64,000 nucleotides of DNA, from the NCBI GenBank assembly GCA_023953695.1, contig JAMLJG010000014.1, positions 1 to 64,000 of the forward strand, in the 5' to 3' direction. The notes below the pieces were generated by a model. That model did no database searches and had not been told where the DNA came from. It worked only from the letters and a program-made list of their open reading frames with translations. A program made the translations under genes and the position numbers. The stretch comes from Kiritimatiellia bacterium. GTDB lineage: Bacteria > Verrucomicrobiota > Kiritimatiellia > CAIVKH01. Shown here in pieces: positions 49,735 through 59,882 of this stretch (positions within the stretch are counted from its first letter, which is position 1; the number at the start of each line of letters is the position of its first letter).

Positions 49735-50634
49735 ATGGATGTGGCCCGTGAAAATCGTGCGGCGATGGGTGTGTTGCGCCGATTGCCGGAGGCGGAGTGG
49801 CGCGCGTTACGAGCGCGTCACGCGGAGCGGTTGGGTCCCGTTATATCAGCGCACGTGGATCGCCAATCGCGTGGGGAAAAGCATCCGATTCTGGATTTCC
49901 TTTTTCAGTACTATGGATTTCGCCCGTCGTGGCTTTTGCGCTGGGGACCGGGCGCGGATGTGCTTCTCGAAGGCGAGGCAGCTCGCGAGTTCCTGACGTT
50001 TGAGCACTATGTGGAGCGAGAGGGCGCGGTGGGCTTGGAGCTCCTCGCACTTTCGGACGAGCGCCGTCGTGGCGCTGCGTGGATCTTGAAGTTGTTGGAG
50101 ACAACCTTGGAGCGCGCGCCGCGATTTGGTTGTTTGGGTTTGCACGAGTGGGCGATGGTGTATCGTGCGCCGGAGCGGCGACATCGCGACACGCCGCTTC
50201 GGATGGGCGAAGATGCGTTGGCGGCATTTGTCGAATCGCAGCGTATCGTCTGCTCTCATTTCGACGCCTTTCGATTTTTTACCCCGGCAGCGCGACCGCG
50301 GAATACGTTGCAGCCGAGTCGCGATAAGATTCAGGACTTGGAGCAGCGGGGCTGCCTTCATGCAAATATGGATCTCTACAAATGGGCGACCAAGTTCTGG
50401 CCGTGGATTCCGTCAGAGCTGGTGGCCGAAACGTTTCTGCTGGCGGTGGATATTCGCGAGTTGGACATGCGAGCGAGTCCGTATGATCTTCGCGCGTATG
50501 GTTGTGAGCCGGTGCGCATTGAGACTCCGGAGGGGCGGGAAGACTATCAGCGGCAGCAGATGGCCTTTGCGGATCGCGCCCAGCCTTTGCGTCAGCGGTT
50601 AATAGAGGCCTATCGGCAATTGATCGCGAGCTGA
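49735..50634 (+). CDS. Conserved protein of unknown function ('3-methyladenine DNA glycosylase' of databases)
   Basis: 299 aa. Highly conserved family: HPILDFLFQYYGFRPSWLLR, GLHEWAMVYR, CSHFDAFRFFTPAARPRN, CLHANMDLYKWATKFWPWI and LDMRASPYDLRAYGCEPVRI. Members are often labelled 3-methyladenine DNA glycosylase in actinobacterial genomes, but I see no helix-hairpin-helix glycosylase motif or AAG fold marks, so I do not adopt it. Invariant His, Asp, Glu and Tyr suggest an enzyme. Start at ATG 49735 has AGGATAGGG upstream; ATG 49699 is in frame too. 78 bases after gltD, same strand; no other clue. Confidence 0.75.
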   Translation: MDVARENRAAMGVLRRLPEAEWRALRARHAERLGPVISAHVDRQSRGEKHPILDFLFQYYGFRPSWLLRWGPGADVLLEGEAAREFLTFEHYVEREGAVGLELLALSDERRRGAAWILKLLETTLERAPRFGCLGLHEWAMVYRAPERRHRDTPLRMGEDALAAFVESQRIVCSHFDAFRFFTPAARPRNTLQPSRDKIQDLEQRGCLHANMDLYKWATKFWPWIPSELVAETFLLAVDIRELDMRASPYDLRAYGCEPVRIETPEGREDYQRQQMAFADRAQPLRQRLIEAYRQLIAS

Positions 50635-50669
50635 TCCGTTACGCCAAATTGCGCGTACCAAGCGTTCTC

Positions 50670-52334
50670 TTAGGCGGGCAGATCGGGCGCCTTGGGAGGA
50701 GCGGGGGGATGCTGAGTGGATCCGTCGAACGTGCGTGGGCGATGGCTGTGGCCGCCGGAGCGTCTACCGTCGCGGCGGGGGCCGCGCTGGCCACCGCCAT
50801 TTCGGGGACCCGAGCTGCGGGGTCCGCGATTGCGGTCGCCACCGTGGCGGCGCGACGAGGAGCGAGCATGTTCGCGCGCCGCGCCTTCGGGTGGTGCTGG
50901 CAGTTCGAGCCATGCATCTTCGGGGTGTGTGCAGACGAGGGGGCGCCCGATGAACTCTTCAATGTCGGGAATGTAGAAGGAATCCTCTTCATCGGCGAAG
51001 CTGATGGAGATGCCGCTGTGTCCCGCGCGCCCCGTTCGCCCGATGCGGTGAACGTAGTCTTCGGGGTCGTCGGGGAGATTGTAGTTCACGACGTGTGTGA
51101 TGTCGTCCACGTGGATACCGCGCCCGGCGACGTCGGTTGCGACCATGACGTGGATTTCGCCGGAGCGAAAGCGTTCGAGTGTTTTGACGCGCTTCTCTTG
51201 GGGAACTGCGCCGGAGAGGAGGGCGCAGTTGACGCCATAGAGGCGGAGTCTGTCGAGGAGGCGTTCGGCGTTGTCGCGGCGATTGACGAAGCAGATCACG
51301 CGACGCGCGTTTTCGCGGTGCAGGATATTGTGGAGGAGGGCGAACTTCTTGTCGGCGGTGACGATGTAGACGACTTGTTCGACTGTATCCACGGCAACGC
51401 TTTCGGGTTCGATAATGACGGAGGCCGGGTCGCGCGTCCACGAGGTCGCCAAGCGGCGGATGTCGTCGCTGAAGGTTGCGCTGAAAAAGAGGGTTTGTCG
51501 CTTATCCTTATGAGGAGTGGCGTGCACGATGGTGCGGACATCGGGGATGAAGCCCATGTCCAGCATGCGATCCGCCTCATCAAGGACGAGGATTTCGACA
51601 TCGCGCAGGTTGAGGTCGCCGCGTCGTTTGAAGTCAATGAGGCGGCCGGGCGTTGCGGTAATGATGTCCACACGCTGGGTGTGAAGTTGCGTCTTTTGTT
51701 TCTCGTAGTCCATTCCGCCGAAGACGGCGATTGTGTTGATTCCTGTGTAGGCGCCGAGCTTGGTGGCGTCCTTATGGATTTGAATGCAGAGCTCGCGGGT
51801 GGGAGCGAGGATGAGTGCGCGGGGGTGTCCCGGTTTGCGCGGCTTGGTGTTGGGGTTGCGCAGAATGCGGTCGAAAATGGTGAGAAGGAAGGCCGCTGTT
51901 TTGCCGGTACCCGTCTGGCCTTGGCCGAGCGCATCGCGTCCTTTCAGCGTCTCGGGGAGAATGCCGGCTTGGATTGGCGTGCAATAGGAGAACTCCAAAT
52001 CGGCGATGCCGTGCAAGACTTCATTCGGCAGGTTCAGATCGTGGAAGCGCAATTTTCCTTCCGCCGCTGGCACTTGGAATGAAGCGGGGTCCCAAGGGGT
52101 GGCGGGTGCGGCCTGCGGCTCCGGCGCGAGGGGCGCTGGTTTGGCTGCCGGTTTGATGGGTTTGTCAGATGCGGCCGATTTGCGGCGCGGTTTATACTCA
52201 GCGTGATGCTGACTCTTGGAGCGCGCGACGGGATCGGTTTTGAATTCCGGTTTGGCCGGAGACTTGGCGGCAGATTTTGAGGCCGCATTACCGCGCAATT
52301 GGCGGATCACTTTTTGAATGAGTTTTTTTACCAT
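50670..52334 (-). CDS. DEAD-box RNA helicase, RhlB/RhlE-like
   Basis: 554 aa. Basic, Ala/Lys-rich N-terminal tail (about 1-85), then the DEAD core: CTPIQAGILPETL (Q motif), GQGQTGTGKTAAF (I), PTRELCIQI (Ia), TPGRLID, DEADRMLDMGF (II), SAT (III), ATDVAGRGI (V) and HRIGRTGRAG (VI). The last 70 residues are rich in Arg, Gly and Ser, an RNA-binding tail. Unwinds short RNA duplexes in ribosome assembly or mRNA decay. Start at 52334 (MVKKLIQK); a longer frame to 52394 overlaps the divergent gene. The core is closest in feel to RhlB. Confidence 0.92.
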   Translation of the reverse strand: MVKKLIQKVIRQLRGNAASKSAAKSPAKPEFKTDPVARSKSQHHAEYKPRRKSAASDKPIKPAAKPAPLAPEPQAAPATPWDPASFQVPAAEGKLRFHDLNLPNEVLHGIADLEFSYCTPIQAGILPETLKGRDALGQGQTGTGKTAAFLLTIFDRILRNPNTKPRKPGHPRALILAPTRELCIQIHKDATKLGAYTGINTIAVFGGMDYEKQKTQLHTQRVDIITATPGRLIDFKRRGDLNLRDVEILVLDEADRMLDMGFIPDVRTIVHATPHKDKRQTLFFSATFSDDIRRLATSWTRDPASVIIEPESVAVDTVEQVVYIVTADKKFALLHNILHRENARRVICFVNRRDNAERLLDRLRLYGVNCALLSGAVPQEKRVKTLERFRSGEIHVMVATDVAGRGIHVDDITHVVNYNLPDDPEDYVHRIGRTGRAGHSGISISFADEEDSFYIPDIEEFIGRPLVCTHPEDAWLELPAPPEGAAREHARSSSRRHGGDRNRGPRSSGPRNGGGQRGPRRDGRRSGGHSHRPRTFDGSTQHPPAPPKAPDLPA

Positions 52335-52409
52335 TGAATACGCTAACAGTCGCCGCGATCGCGGCATAGATAATTGGGGGCATGCTGCAACCATTGGCGC
52401 GGTGCGTCA

Positions 52410-52883
52410 ATGAGCAAAGACGAGAAATATCCGCTGAATAAGCTTAATTCTTTCAGTGCCTGGTTGTGGTATGTTGCTCGTGTGGAGCCTGTTTCGGTCA
52501 TTTTGTTCGATGGCGAGTGCAATTTGTGCAGCGCAATAGTGCGGTTCGTCCTCCGTTGGGAGCGAGAGCCCTTTTGTCGGTTCGCGTCGCTACAATCGGA
52601 GGTCGGGAAGCAGCTTGTCCGAGATGCGGGTGGAAATGCGGAACGCTTGGATACCTTCTATTTCATTAGGAATGGGCAATTGTTGGGGCGGAGCAAAGCC
52701 GCACTGGCCGTGGTGAGCTATTTGCGCTGGCCGTGGCGCGCGGTGCGGGTTTTGGGTGTATTGCCTCGAAGGTGGCGGGATTGGTTATACGATTTTGTTG
52801 CCAAAAACCGCTTTCGATGGTTTGGTCGCCACGGTTATTGCGCGATCCCGGATGGGGTGCCGGTCAACCGTTTTTACCGATGA
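52410..52883 (+). CDS. DCC (DUF393) family thiol-disulfide oxidoreductase
   Basis: 157 aa. The DCC signature is VILFDGECNLCSAIVRFVLR, with CxxC in place, followed by RFASLQSEVGKQL and the C-terminal HGYCAIPDGVPVNRFYR. Predicted thioredoxin-like redox proteins with no settled role. Start at ATG 52410 gives about 28 residues before the conserved core; an internal start is possible. Divergent from the helicase gene, about 75 bases apart. Confidence 0.85.
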   Translation: MSKDEKYPLNKLNSFSAWLWYVARVEPVSVILFDGECNLCSAIVRFVLRWEREPFCRFASLQSEVGKQLVRDAGGNAERLDTFYFIRNGQLLGRSKAALAVVSYLRWPWRAVRVLGVLPRRWRDWLYDFVAKNRFRWFGRHGYCAIPDGVPVNRFYR

Positions 52884-52937
52884 GGCAAGAATTGTGTTGC
52901 CGAAAATGGATGGCTTGTAAACTATCGGCCTCCATAC

Positions 52938-52953
52938 CAATGCCTTGGCATTG
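52938..52953. repeat. Short perfect palindrome ahead of glgP
   Basis: CAATGCC-TT-GGCATTG lies in the 146-bp gap between the DCC gene and glgP, about 77 bases before the glgP ATG. A hairpin or an operator; no repeat of it is seen elsewhere in the window. Confidence 0.45.
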
Positions 52954-53029
52954 CGTGCGGCCATGGAGCGGAGTCGTCCGCTGGTGCTATTGGCGGCACA
53001 TTAAAGAATAGACTTAGGAACAATACAGT

Positions 53030-55546
53030 ATGGCTACAACGACTAAATCGGCTGCTGCGAGCAACAACAAGGTGACGCCCAAGGCGATCCGCGACCGGAT
53101 GCTGTACCACCTGACGTACACCCGCTGTAAGGATTGGCGGAGCGCGACGGACTACGACAAGCAGGCGTCCCTGGCTTTTGCGATTCGCGATTTGGCGATG
53201 GACCGGATGATTGCGACCCAGCGCACCCATACGGATAAAGACGTCAAGCGTGTCTATTACCTTTCGATGGAGTTCCTGCTCGGGCGTCTGCTGGAAAACA
53301 ACATTGCAGCGGTCGGCGTGACCGAGGCCGCGCGTAAAGCGCTTAAGGAAATGGATATTGACCTCGATATCCTGGTGGGCCAGGAGGTTGACGCGGGGTT
53401 GGGCAATGGCGGTTTGGGCCGACTGGCTGCGTGTTTCCTCGATTCTTTGGCTTCGATGGAATATCCCGGCTACGGCTATGGCCTGCGCTATGAGCACGGG
53501 CTGTTTCGGCAAGAATTTGAGAACGGGTGGCAGAAAGAGCGGCCGGACGATTGGTTGAAGTTCGGCAATCCGTGGGAAGTGGTTCGTCCGGAATACACGG
53601 TTCCCGTCTTGGTCTATGGACGAATTGAGCAGGTTCCCACAGTCGGTGGCGGACGCAAACCGGTGTGGGTGGACTGGCAGATGCTCGAGGGCGTGCCCTA
53701 CGATATGCCGGTGATCGGGTTCGATGTGAACACGGTCAACATTCTGCGCCTTTGGAGCTCTCGCGCGACGGAAGATTTCCGCCTCGATGTCTTTAATCAA
53801 GGCGACTACGTGCGCGCGGTTGAGGAGAAGAACTGGGCCGAGACGATCACTAAGGTGCTTTATCCTTCTGACGCGACACACGCGGGCAAGGAGCTTCGCT
53901 TGATTCAGGAGTATTTCCTCGTCACCTGCGCCATTCGCGACATCATTCGCCGCTACCGCAAGAAGCACTCGAACTGGGGCAAGTTTGCGGACAAGAACGC
54001 AGTGCAACTGAACGATACGCACCCGGCGCTCTCCGTGGCCGAGTTGATGCGCTACTTCATTGATGAAACCGATGTGCCGTGGGACAAGGCGTGGGAAATC
54101 ACCGTCAAGACGATGGGCTATACAAACCACACGCTTCTTCCGGAAGCCTTGGAGAAATGGCCGGTTCAGTTGATGGAGCGCGTATTGCCGCGCCACCTGC
54201 AGATCATTTACGAAATCAACGCTCGCTTCCTGCAGCAGGTCGAGGTTCGCTTCCCGAATGACCTTGAGCGGGTCAAGCGGATGTCGCTGGTGGAGGAGGG
54301 CGAAAATCGCCAGGTGCGAATGGCGAACCTCGCCATCGTCGGCAGCCACAAGATCAACGGCGTGTCCGCATTGCACAGCGAGTTGCTCAAGGAGTTCACC
54401 GTTCGCGATTTCGCCGAAATGTGGCCCGAGCGCTTCAACAACAAGACCAACGGCATCACGCACCGCCGCTGGTTGCTGGTATGCAATCCGGGTCTTTCCA
54501 ACCTCATTACGAGCAAAATTGGCGACGGCTGGATCAAGGATTTCGATCAGCTCAAGAAGCTCGAGCCCTTCGCAGAGGACCGCGCATTCCGCACCGAATT
54601 CATGAAGGTCAAGCGACAGAACAAGGAGCGCCTGGCCAATATCATTCAGGATCTCGTGGGCGAATGGATTGATCCGGATTCCATGTTCGATGTTCAGATC
54701 AAGCGCCTTCATGAATACAAGCGCCAACTCCTGAATGCGATGCATATCATTGCGCTGTATCATCGCATCAAGGACGATCCGAACGTGGACATCACGCCCC
54801 GCACCTTCATCTTTGGTGCGAAAGCGGCGCCGAGCTACCACTTGGCGAAGTTGATCATCAAACTCTGCAATTCGCTCGGCCGTACGATCAACAACGATCC
54901 GGATGTGGCAGATCGCCTGAAGGTCATTTTCATCCCCGACTACAGCGTTTCGCTGGCGGAAATCATCATTCCTGCCGCGGACCTCTCGGAGCAGATTTCG
55001 ACAGCGGGCAAAGAAGCCTCTGGAACGGGCAACATGAAGCTATCGCTGAATGGCGCTCTCACGATTGGCACGCTCGATGGCGCGAACGTGGAAATTGCGG
55101 AGGAAGTGGGCGATGAAAACATCTTCATTTTCGGCCACAAGACGCACGAGCTGATTGAGCTGAAGAAGACCTATAACCCGTGGGACTACTACAACCGCGA
55201 TCCGGTGCTCCGCCGCGTGATCAATGCGATCCGCGACAACGAGTTTGTGCCGGAAGAAGGCCCGCTCTTCACGGACATCTATCGCACACTGATGGAATAT
55301 GGCGATCAATACTTCCACCTCGCGGATTTCGATCTCTATGTGAAGGCCCAGGAGGAAGTGTCCTCGCTGTATGAAAATCAGCAGGAGTGGGCGCGCCGTG
55401 CGATTCTGAACGTCGCTCGCATGAGCAAGTTCTCCAGCGATCGCACGATTCGCGAATACTCGGACGATATTTGGGGTCTCAAGCCTTGCCCCATCACGGT
55501 GCCGAATGGCAACGCAGCGGAGCAGTTCGGCCCCGACGCGGATTGA
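53030..55546 (+). CDS. glgP: Glycogen/starch phosphorylase
   Basis: 838 aa GT35 enzyme. Opens with the conserved YYLSMEFLLGRLLENNI and NGGLGRLAACFLDSLA. The PLP-binding lysine is in EASGTGNMKLSLNGALTIG, with TLDGANVEIAEEVG after it. Releases glucose 1-phosphate from glycogen or maltodextrin. Full length. TTAGGAAC lies before the ATG. No other glycogen gene is nearby. The next gene starts two bases after its stop. Confidence 0.97.
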   Translation: MATTTKSAAASNNKVTPKAIRDRMLYHLTYTRCKDWRSATDYDKQASLAFAIRDLAMDRMIATQRTHTDKDVKRVYYLSMEFLLGRLLENNIAAVGVTEAARKALKEMDIDLDILVGQEVDAGLGNGGLGRLAACFLDSLASMEYPGYGYGLRYEHGLFRQEFENGWQKERPDDWLKFGNPWEVVRPEYTVPVLVYGRIEQVPTVGGGRKPVWVDWQMLEGVPYDMPVIGFDVNTVNILRLWSSRATEDFRLDVFNQGDYVRAVEEKNWAETITKVLYPSDATHAGKELRLIQEYFLVTCAIRDIIRRYRKKHSNWGKFADKNAVQLNDTHPALSVAELMRYFIDETDVPWDKAWEITVKTMGYTNHTLLPEALEKWPVQLMERVLPRHLQIIYEINARFLQQVEVRFPNDLERVKRMSLVEEGENRQVRMANLAIVGSHKINGVSALHSELLKEFTVRDFAEMWPERFNNKTNGITHRRWLLVCNPGLSNLITSKIGDGWIKDFDQLKKLEPFAEDRAFRTEFMKVKRQNKERLANIIQDLVGEWIDPDSMFDVQIKRLHEYKRQLLNAMHIIALYHRIKDDPNVDITPRTFIFGAKAAPSYHLAKLIIKLCNSLGRTINNDPDVADRLKVIFIPDYSVSLAEIIIPAADLSEQISTAGKEASGTGNMKLSLNGALTIGTLDGANVEIAEEVGDENIFIFGHKTHELIELKKTYNPWDYYNRDPVLRRVINAIRDNEFVPEEGPLFTDIYRTLMEYGDQYFHLADFDLYVKAQEEVSSLYENQQEWARRAILNVARMSKFSSDRTIREYSDDIWGLKPCPITVPNGNAAEQFGPDAD

Positions 55547-55548
55547 TT

Positions 55549-56166
55549 ATGATCGAGCGCACCTATCGCAGTACGGCCTACGTTTGGTTTGACACCGAAT
55601 ACTCGACGCTGGACTTCGAGTCGGCCGTGCTGCTGCAGGTTGCCGCCGTGATCACCGATGCGGATCTGCAGCGCATCTTTCCGCCGGAAGACGATTTGCG
55701 CGTGTATGTGCGAATCCCGGAGGGCACCAAGGTGAGCCCGTGGATTGAAGAGAACATGCCCGACCTTCTGCGCATCTGCCGCTCCGAGTTGGCGCTGGAT
55801 GTGAAGGATGTGGACGCGCGTCTGGCGGAATTGGTCGGGCGCGTCAACGTGCCGGGCGGGGAGGAAAAGCGCCGCCCGATTTTGGCGGGAAACAGCATTC
55901 ATGCCGACTGGCGGCTGGCGATGAAGTTTCTGCCTCGATTTATGGGGCTGCTGCACTATCGCCACCTCGATGTGACGTCACTAAAGCTGCAGTGGCAGGA
56001 TTGGCGGCAGGGACCGAGCTTTCGCAAGGAGGACATCGAGGAGTTGCGCACCTATCTGCCGGGGCCGAAAAATCTGCTCGATGGCAAGCCTCACGATGCC
56101 TACTACGACGTTCTCGCGTCCATCGCCGAACTGAATTACTATCGCCACCAGTTTCTCATGCGCTAA
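55549..56166 (+). CDS. orn: Oligoribonuclease-like DEDDh exonuclease
   Basis: 205 aa. The DEDDh residues are in WFDTEYSTLDFES (D, E), GNSIHADWRLAMKFLPRFM (D) and HDAYYDVLASIAEL (H, D). The long middle and the HYRHLDVTSLKLQW stretch match Orn, which degrades 2-5 nt RNA to mononucleotides. It is less conserved than typical Orn at the first motif (usual WIDLEMTGL), so the call is family-level. ATG is two bases after glgP, so translation is likely coupled. Confidence 0.82.
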   Translation: MIERTYRSTAYVWFDTEYSTLDFESAVLLQVAAVITDADLQRIFPPEDDLRVYVRIPEGTKVSPWIEENMPDLLRICRSELALDVKDVDARLAELVGRVNVPGGEEKRRPILAGNSIHADWRLAMKFLPRFMGLLHYRHLDVTSLKLQWQDWRQGPSFRKEDIEELRTYLPGPKNLLDGKPHDAYYDVLASIAELNYYRHQFLMR

Positions 56167-56197
56167 CGCCGAGGGGCTTCGCGCACGTTTGGCCTCT

Positions 56198-57292
56198 ATG
56201 CTCGATACACCGCTTCAACTCGGTTCGTTGGAATTGCCGAATCGCGGGTTGCTCGCTCCGCTGGCGGGCGTGAGCGATGTCCCGTTCCGGCGCATTTGCC
56301 AGGAGTTGGGCGCGGGCTTGACCTATGTGGAAATGCTGGCGGCCATCGCGTTGTTGCGGGGAAATCGCCGCACGCACGAAATGCTCGCGCGGCACGAATC
56401 CGAGTGCGTATTGGGTGTGCAGGTCACAGGGCCCGATGCCGCGCGAGTTGGGGCGGCGGTCCGCGTTCTGGATGAAGCCCGGTTTGAGACGATTGATCTG
56501 AACATGGGATGTCCAGTCCGCAAGGTGGTGGGCTCCGGCAATGGTTCTGCGCTGCTTCGCGACACCGCGCGGTTGGAGGAAATCGTCGCAACGGCGCGCG
56601 CAGCGACAACGCGCCCGCTCTCGGTCAAGATTCGGCTCGGTTTTACCGCCAATACGATAAATGTGGAGGCCAATGCCGCCGCTATCGCGCGTGCCGGCGC
56701 GGATCTGTTGACTATTCACGGGCGAACGCGCGACGACTCCTACGCTGTGCGAGTCAGTCACCCCGGCATTGCGGCTGGCGTGAAAGCCGCTCGCGCGGTG
56801 AATCCCCGAATCCTTGTCATTGGGAATGGCGATATCATGTCGTCGGCCGATGCGAAGCGGATGCAGGAAGCGACGGGCGCAGATGGCATCATGGTGAGTC
56901 GTGGAGCGCTCGGGAATCCGTGGATATTCCGCGCGATTGCTGGACAGGGCGACGATGACCCAACGATCGTGGAGTGGAAGGAGATCGTGCTTCGCCATCT
57001 CGACTACCACACGGCTCATTATGGCGATACCGAAATGGCCGCTCGTCTCACGCGCAAGCATTTGCTTTGGTATGCCTCGGGTTTCCCGCATGTGAATCGC
57101 CTGCGTGAGCGATTCAGTCTGGTCGCTTCCATGGAGGAGGCGCGCCAACTGGTCTCCGACTTCGCCCGTTCGCTCCCGTCCGACTTCCGGCGCGGCGAGG
57201 ATCGCCCGCGCGAGGCGGTTGTGTCTTCGGATCCTAAATATCAAATGGATCGCCAACTCGATCGCGGTGTGGGCACACTCGATGGCGAGTGA
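56198..57292 (+). CDS. tRNA-dihydrouridine synthase (Dus)
   Basis: 364 aa FMN TIM barrel. [21 protein letters not shown] opens the fold. Catalytic Cys in [19 protein letters not shown]. Phosphate-binding and tRNA parts include [11 protein letters not shown] and [16 protein letters not shown]. Reduces a uridine in tRNA D-loops; closest by pattern to DusB. ATG 56198 preferred to TTG 56189. Stop overlaps the next start (GTGA). Confidence 0.92.
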   Translation: MLDTPLQLGSLELPNRGLLAPLAGVSDVPFRRICQELGAGLTYVEMLAAIALLRGNRRTHEMLARHESECVLGVQVTGPDAARVGAAVRVLDEARFETIDLNMGCPVRKVVGSGNGSALLRDTARLEEIVATARAATTRPLSVKIRLGFTANTINVEANAAAIARAGADLLTIHGRTRDDSYAVRVSHPGIAAGVKAARAVNPRILVIGNGDIMSSADAKRMQEATGADGIMVSRGALGNPWIFRAIAGQGDDDPTIVEWKEIVLRHLDYHTAHYGDTEMAARLTRKHLLWYASGFPHVNRLRERFSLVASMEEARQLVSDFARSLPSDFRRGEDRPREAVVSSDPKYQMDRQLDRGVGTLDGE

Positions 57293-58497
57293 GCGCCTCG
57301 CCACATAAACTTCCGCGGCGTCGCTTCGGGCGCACGGAGTTGGCCATGCCCGTGTTTTCTTGCGGCGGCATGCGCTATCAGCATTCGTGGAGCGATCTGC
57401 CGTTTCGGGAAGTGCCCGCCGATAACCAAGCGCATCTGCGAGCAACGATCCACCGCGCTGTGGAGTTGGGCATCAATCACATCGAGACGGCGCGCGGCTA
57501 TGGAACCTCGGAGGTCCAGTTGGGTCATATTTTGCCGGAGTTTCCGCGCGATGAGCTGATTGTTCAGACGAAAATTGGGCCGCGCGACGAGGTGCAGGAA
57601 TTTCGCAAGGCCTTTGAAACCTCGCTCAGCAATTTGCGTCTCGAGTATGTGGATTTGCTGGGCATCCACGGGTTGAATACAGACGAATTGGTGACGCGCG
57701 CGCTGGCGCCTGGCGGCTCGCTCGAAGCAGCCGAACAATTGCGGCGCGAAGGGCGCTGTCGGTTTATCGGATTTTCGACACACGGGCCAGCGGATGTCAT
57801 CGTTCGAGCGATTGAGTCGGGCCGCTTCGACTACGTCAATTTGCACTGGTACTTCGTCAACCCCTTCACGTGGCCTGCGGTGGAGGCCGCTGCGCGGCAC
57901 GACATGGGCGTGTTCATCATCAGCCCCAGCGACAAAGGCGGCAAACTCTATGACGCCTCGGACAAATTGCGCGCGCTGTGTGCGCCGCTGAGCCCGATGC
58001 AATTTAATGATCTGTTTTGCTTGAGCCGGCCTGAGGTTCACACGTTGAGCATCGGGGCCTATCGTCTGACCGACTTCGATGAACACGTTGCGGCGCTTGC
58101 GCACTACGAGGAGCGCGAAGCACTCGCGGCGGAGATTGCGCACCGACTGAACAGTGAAATTGCCCGCGTGCACGGCGCGGATTGGGCGCAGCAGTGGCAC
58201 GACGGTCTGCCGACCTGGTCCGAGGTGCCGGGGCAGGTTAATGTGCATGAGATTTTGCGATTGTGGACGTATGCGACGGCGCTGGACATGGATTCGTTTG
58301 CGAAGATGCGCTACGCGCTTCTCGGCGATGGCGACCACTGGCAGCCCGGCCAGAATGCGGCCGCGGTGGATTCCCTGAACCTGAGGGAGGCCCTCGCGCG
58401 CAGTCCGTTTGCCGATCGGATTCCGGGCATATTGCGAGAGGCTCACGCCCGATTTTTCGAGGCTCCCGCGAAGAGGCTCAGTCAATCCAGTCCGTGA
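57289..58497 (+). CDS. Aldo/keto reductase, COG1453-like, no ferredoxin tail
   Basis: 402 aa. [19 protein letters not shown] at the start. In the tetrad the usual Asp is Glu ([12 protein letters not shown]), Tyr is kept, Lys is in VQTKIGP and His in LGIHGLN. Later motifs [11 protein letters not shown] and [12 protein letters not shown] are strong. The related COG1453 group usually carries a cysteine-rich 4Fe-4S segment; none is here, and the C-terminus (about 280-402) is a helical extension. Substrate unknown. GTG start overlaps the dus stop. Confidence 0.85.
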   Translation: MSASPHKLPRRRFGRTELAMPVFSCGGMRYQHSWSDLPFREVPADNQAHLRATIHRAVELGINHIETARGYGTSEVQLGHILPEFPRDELIVQTKIGPRDEVQEFRKAFETSLSNLRLEYVDLLGIHGLNTDELVTRALAPGGSLEAAEQLRREGRCRFIGFSTHGPADVIVRAIESGRFDYVNLHWYFVNPFTWPAVEAAARHDMGVFIISPSDKGGKLYDASDKLRALCAPLSPMQFNDLFCLSRPEVHTLSIGAYRLTDFDEHVAALAHYEEREALAAEIAHRLNSEIARVHGADWAQQWHDGLPTWSEVPGQVNVHEILRLWTYATALDMDSFAKMRYALLGDGDHWQPGQNAAAVDSLNLREALARSPFADRIPGILREAHARFFEAPAKRLSQSSP

Positions 58498-58557
58498 GGA
58501 CGCAGTGTCCGATTTCGGGCGACGCGGACCCGTGGTGACACCGCCCACGCTTGTGCG

Positions 58558-59796
58558 CTAGGTTTTTCTGAGCGACGCGATCCACATGCCGATGCCGGGT
58601 CCAAAATCCGGATAGATGGCGCGCGGCGCGGCGTCGTTGAGTGAGAAGTCGGGCGATTGTTTCAGGAATGTTGCGATGACCTGCTCGGTTTCCAGTTGGG
58701 AAAGACTGCAAACGGCATAGATGAGGCGACCGCCTGCCTTGAGCTGGCGCGACGCGCGGTTCAGAATCGCGAGCTGACGGCTTTGGTGAGTGAGTAGATC
58801 TTCGCGGGCAACGCGCCATCGCGCGTCAGGTGCGCGGCCCCACGTGCCGATGCCGCTACACGGGGCATCAATCAGGATCCCATCGAATTGTTCGGCGATC
58901 TGCCAGTTCTCGGGATTCTCGCTCAAGACTTGCGTTGCCACGCGCGTGAAGTTGGCGGCGTGTATGCGGCGCGTCAACTCGCGCAGCGCGGAGGAGCGCA
59001 CGTCTGAAGAGCAGACGAAACCCGAGTCGCCCAGCAGGTCCAGCAGGTGAAGGGTCTTGCCGCCCGCTCCGGCGCAAACGTCCCACCATTGCTCACCTGC
59101 GCGCGGCGCGCAGGTGGTTCCGACGAGCTGTGAGGCAATGTCCTGGATTTCCGCGTGGCGGTGGAGGATGGGGCGCAGTGCTTCGGCACTCGGGCTTCCC
59201 TCCACGCGAATCGCGGTGGGGATTCGCGGATCCGGTGTGCATGCGAATCCGGCTGCGTTGAGAAGGCGGCTGATCGTGGGTGTGTGACCCACCCGTGCGC
59301 GGAGCCAGAGAGGCGGTCGTTCTTGGAAGGACGCTGCGATGCGCGCGGCCGATTCCGGTTCGGCGCCGCTGAGCACTTCTTCGGAAAACCATACAGGGAA
59401 GAGTTCGCTCGGCGTGGGTGCGCGCGACAAAGTCTGCCAAGCAGCTAATGCTGCAGCCTTATCGGTGAGCGTTGCCGTTGAGGGCAGTTCTGCCGGGAGT
59501 TGTGCCCAGCAGGCGAGGGGAGGGTGATGCGCTTCGCGGCTGAGCCAGCATGCGGCGGCGAGGGCTTGAGGGAGCTCGGCGATTGCATCCACCCAGCCTT
59601 TCCAGCGGAAATAGGCAAATATGACGGCGCTAAAGAATCGGCGATCGCGCGAGCCAAAGTGGCGATGAGTGCGAAAATGCGCGGCGAGTTCCTGATCGGC
59701 GGCGCGACCTTCGGCCACGGCTGCGCTGATGGATCGGACGATATGGAGAGCCTCATCGGCTTGACGTTGTAAGACTTGCGGTCGCATGCGGGGCAT
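58558..59796 (-). CDS. RNA (cytosine-5)-methyltransferase, RsmB/NSUN family
   Basis: 412 aa. An N-terminal NusB-like helical part (about 1-130) is followed by the SAM fold: WWDVCAGAGGKTLHLLDLLG (motif I), ILIDAPCSGIGTWGR (motif IV Cys) and YAVCSLSQLETEQVI (motif VI Cys). Both catalytic cysteines are present. Methylates rRNA, or possibly tRNA, at cytosine C5. Start at 59796 or 59787; neither has a strong ribosome site. Divergent from ndk. Confidence 0.88.
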   Translation of the reverse strand: MPRMRPQVLQRQADEALHIVRSISAAVAEGRAADQELAAHFRTHRHFGSRDRRFFSAVIFAYFRWKGWVDAIAELPQALAAACWLSREAHHPPLACWAQLPAELPSTATLTDKAAALAAWQTLSRAPTPSELFPVWFSEEVLSGAEPESAARIAASFQERPPLWLRARVGHTPTISRLLNAAGFACTPDPRIPTAIRVEGSPSAEALRPILHRHAEIQDIASQLVGTTCAPRAGEQWWDVCAGAGGKTLHLLDLLGDSGFVCSSDVRSSALRELTRRIHAANFTRVATQVLSENPENWQIAEQFDGILIDAPCSGIGTWGRAPDARWRVAREDLLTHQSRQLAILNRASRQLKAGGRLIYAVCSLSQLETEQVIATFLKQSPDFSLNDAAPRAIYPDFGPGIGMWIASLRKT

Positions 59797-59882
59797 GCTT
59801 GCGGCCTTCGAACATTTTGGCAAGTCCGCACTTGATTGCAAGGGGTGGGGTGCCTACGGTAGGCGCTTTTAGGGAGACCCTT

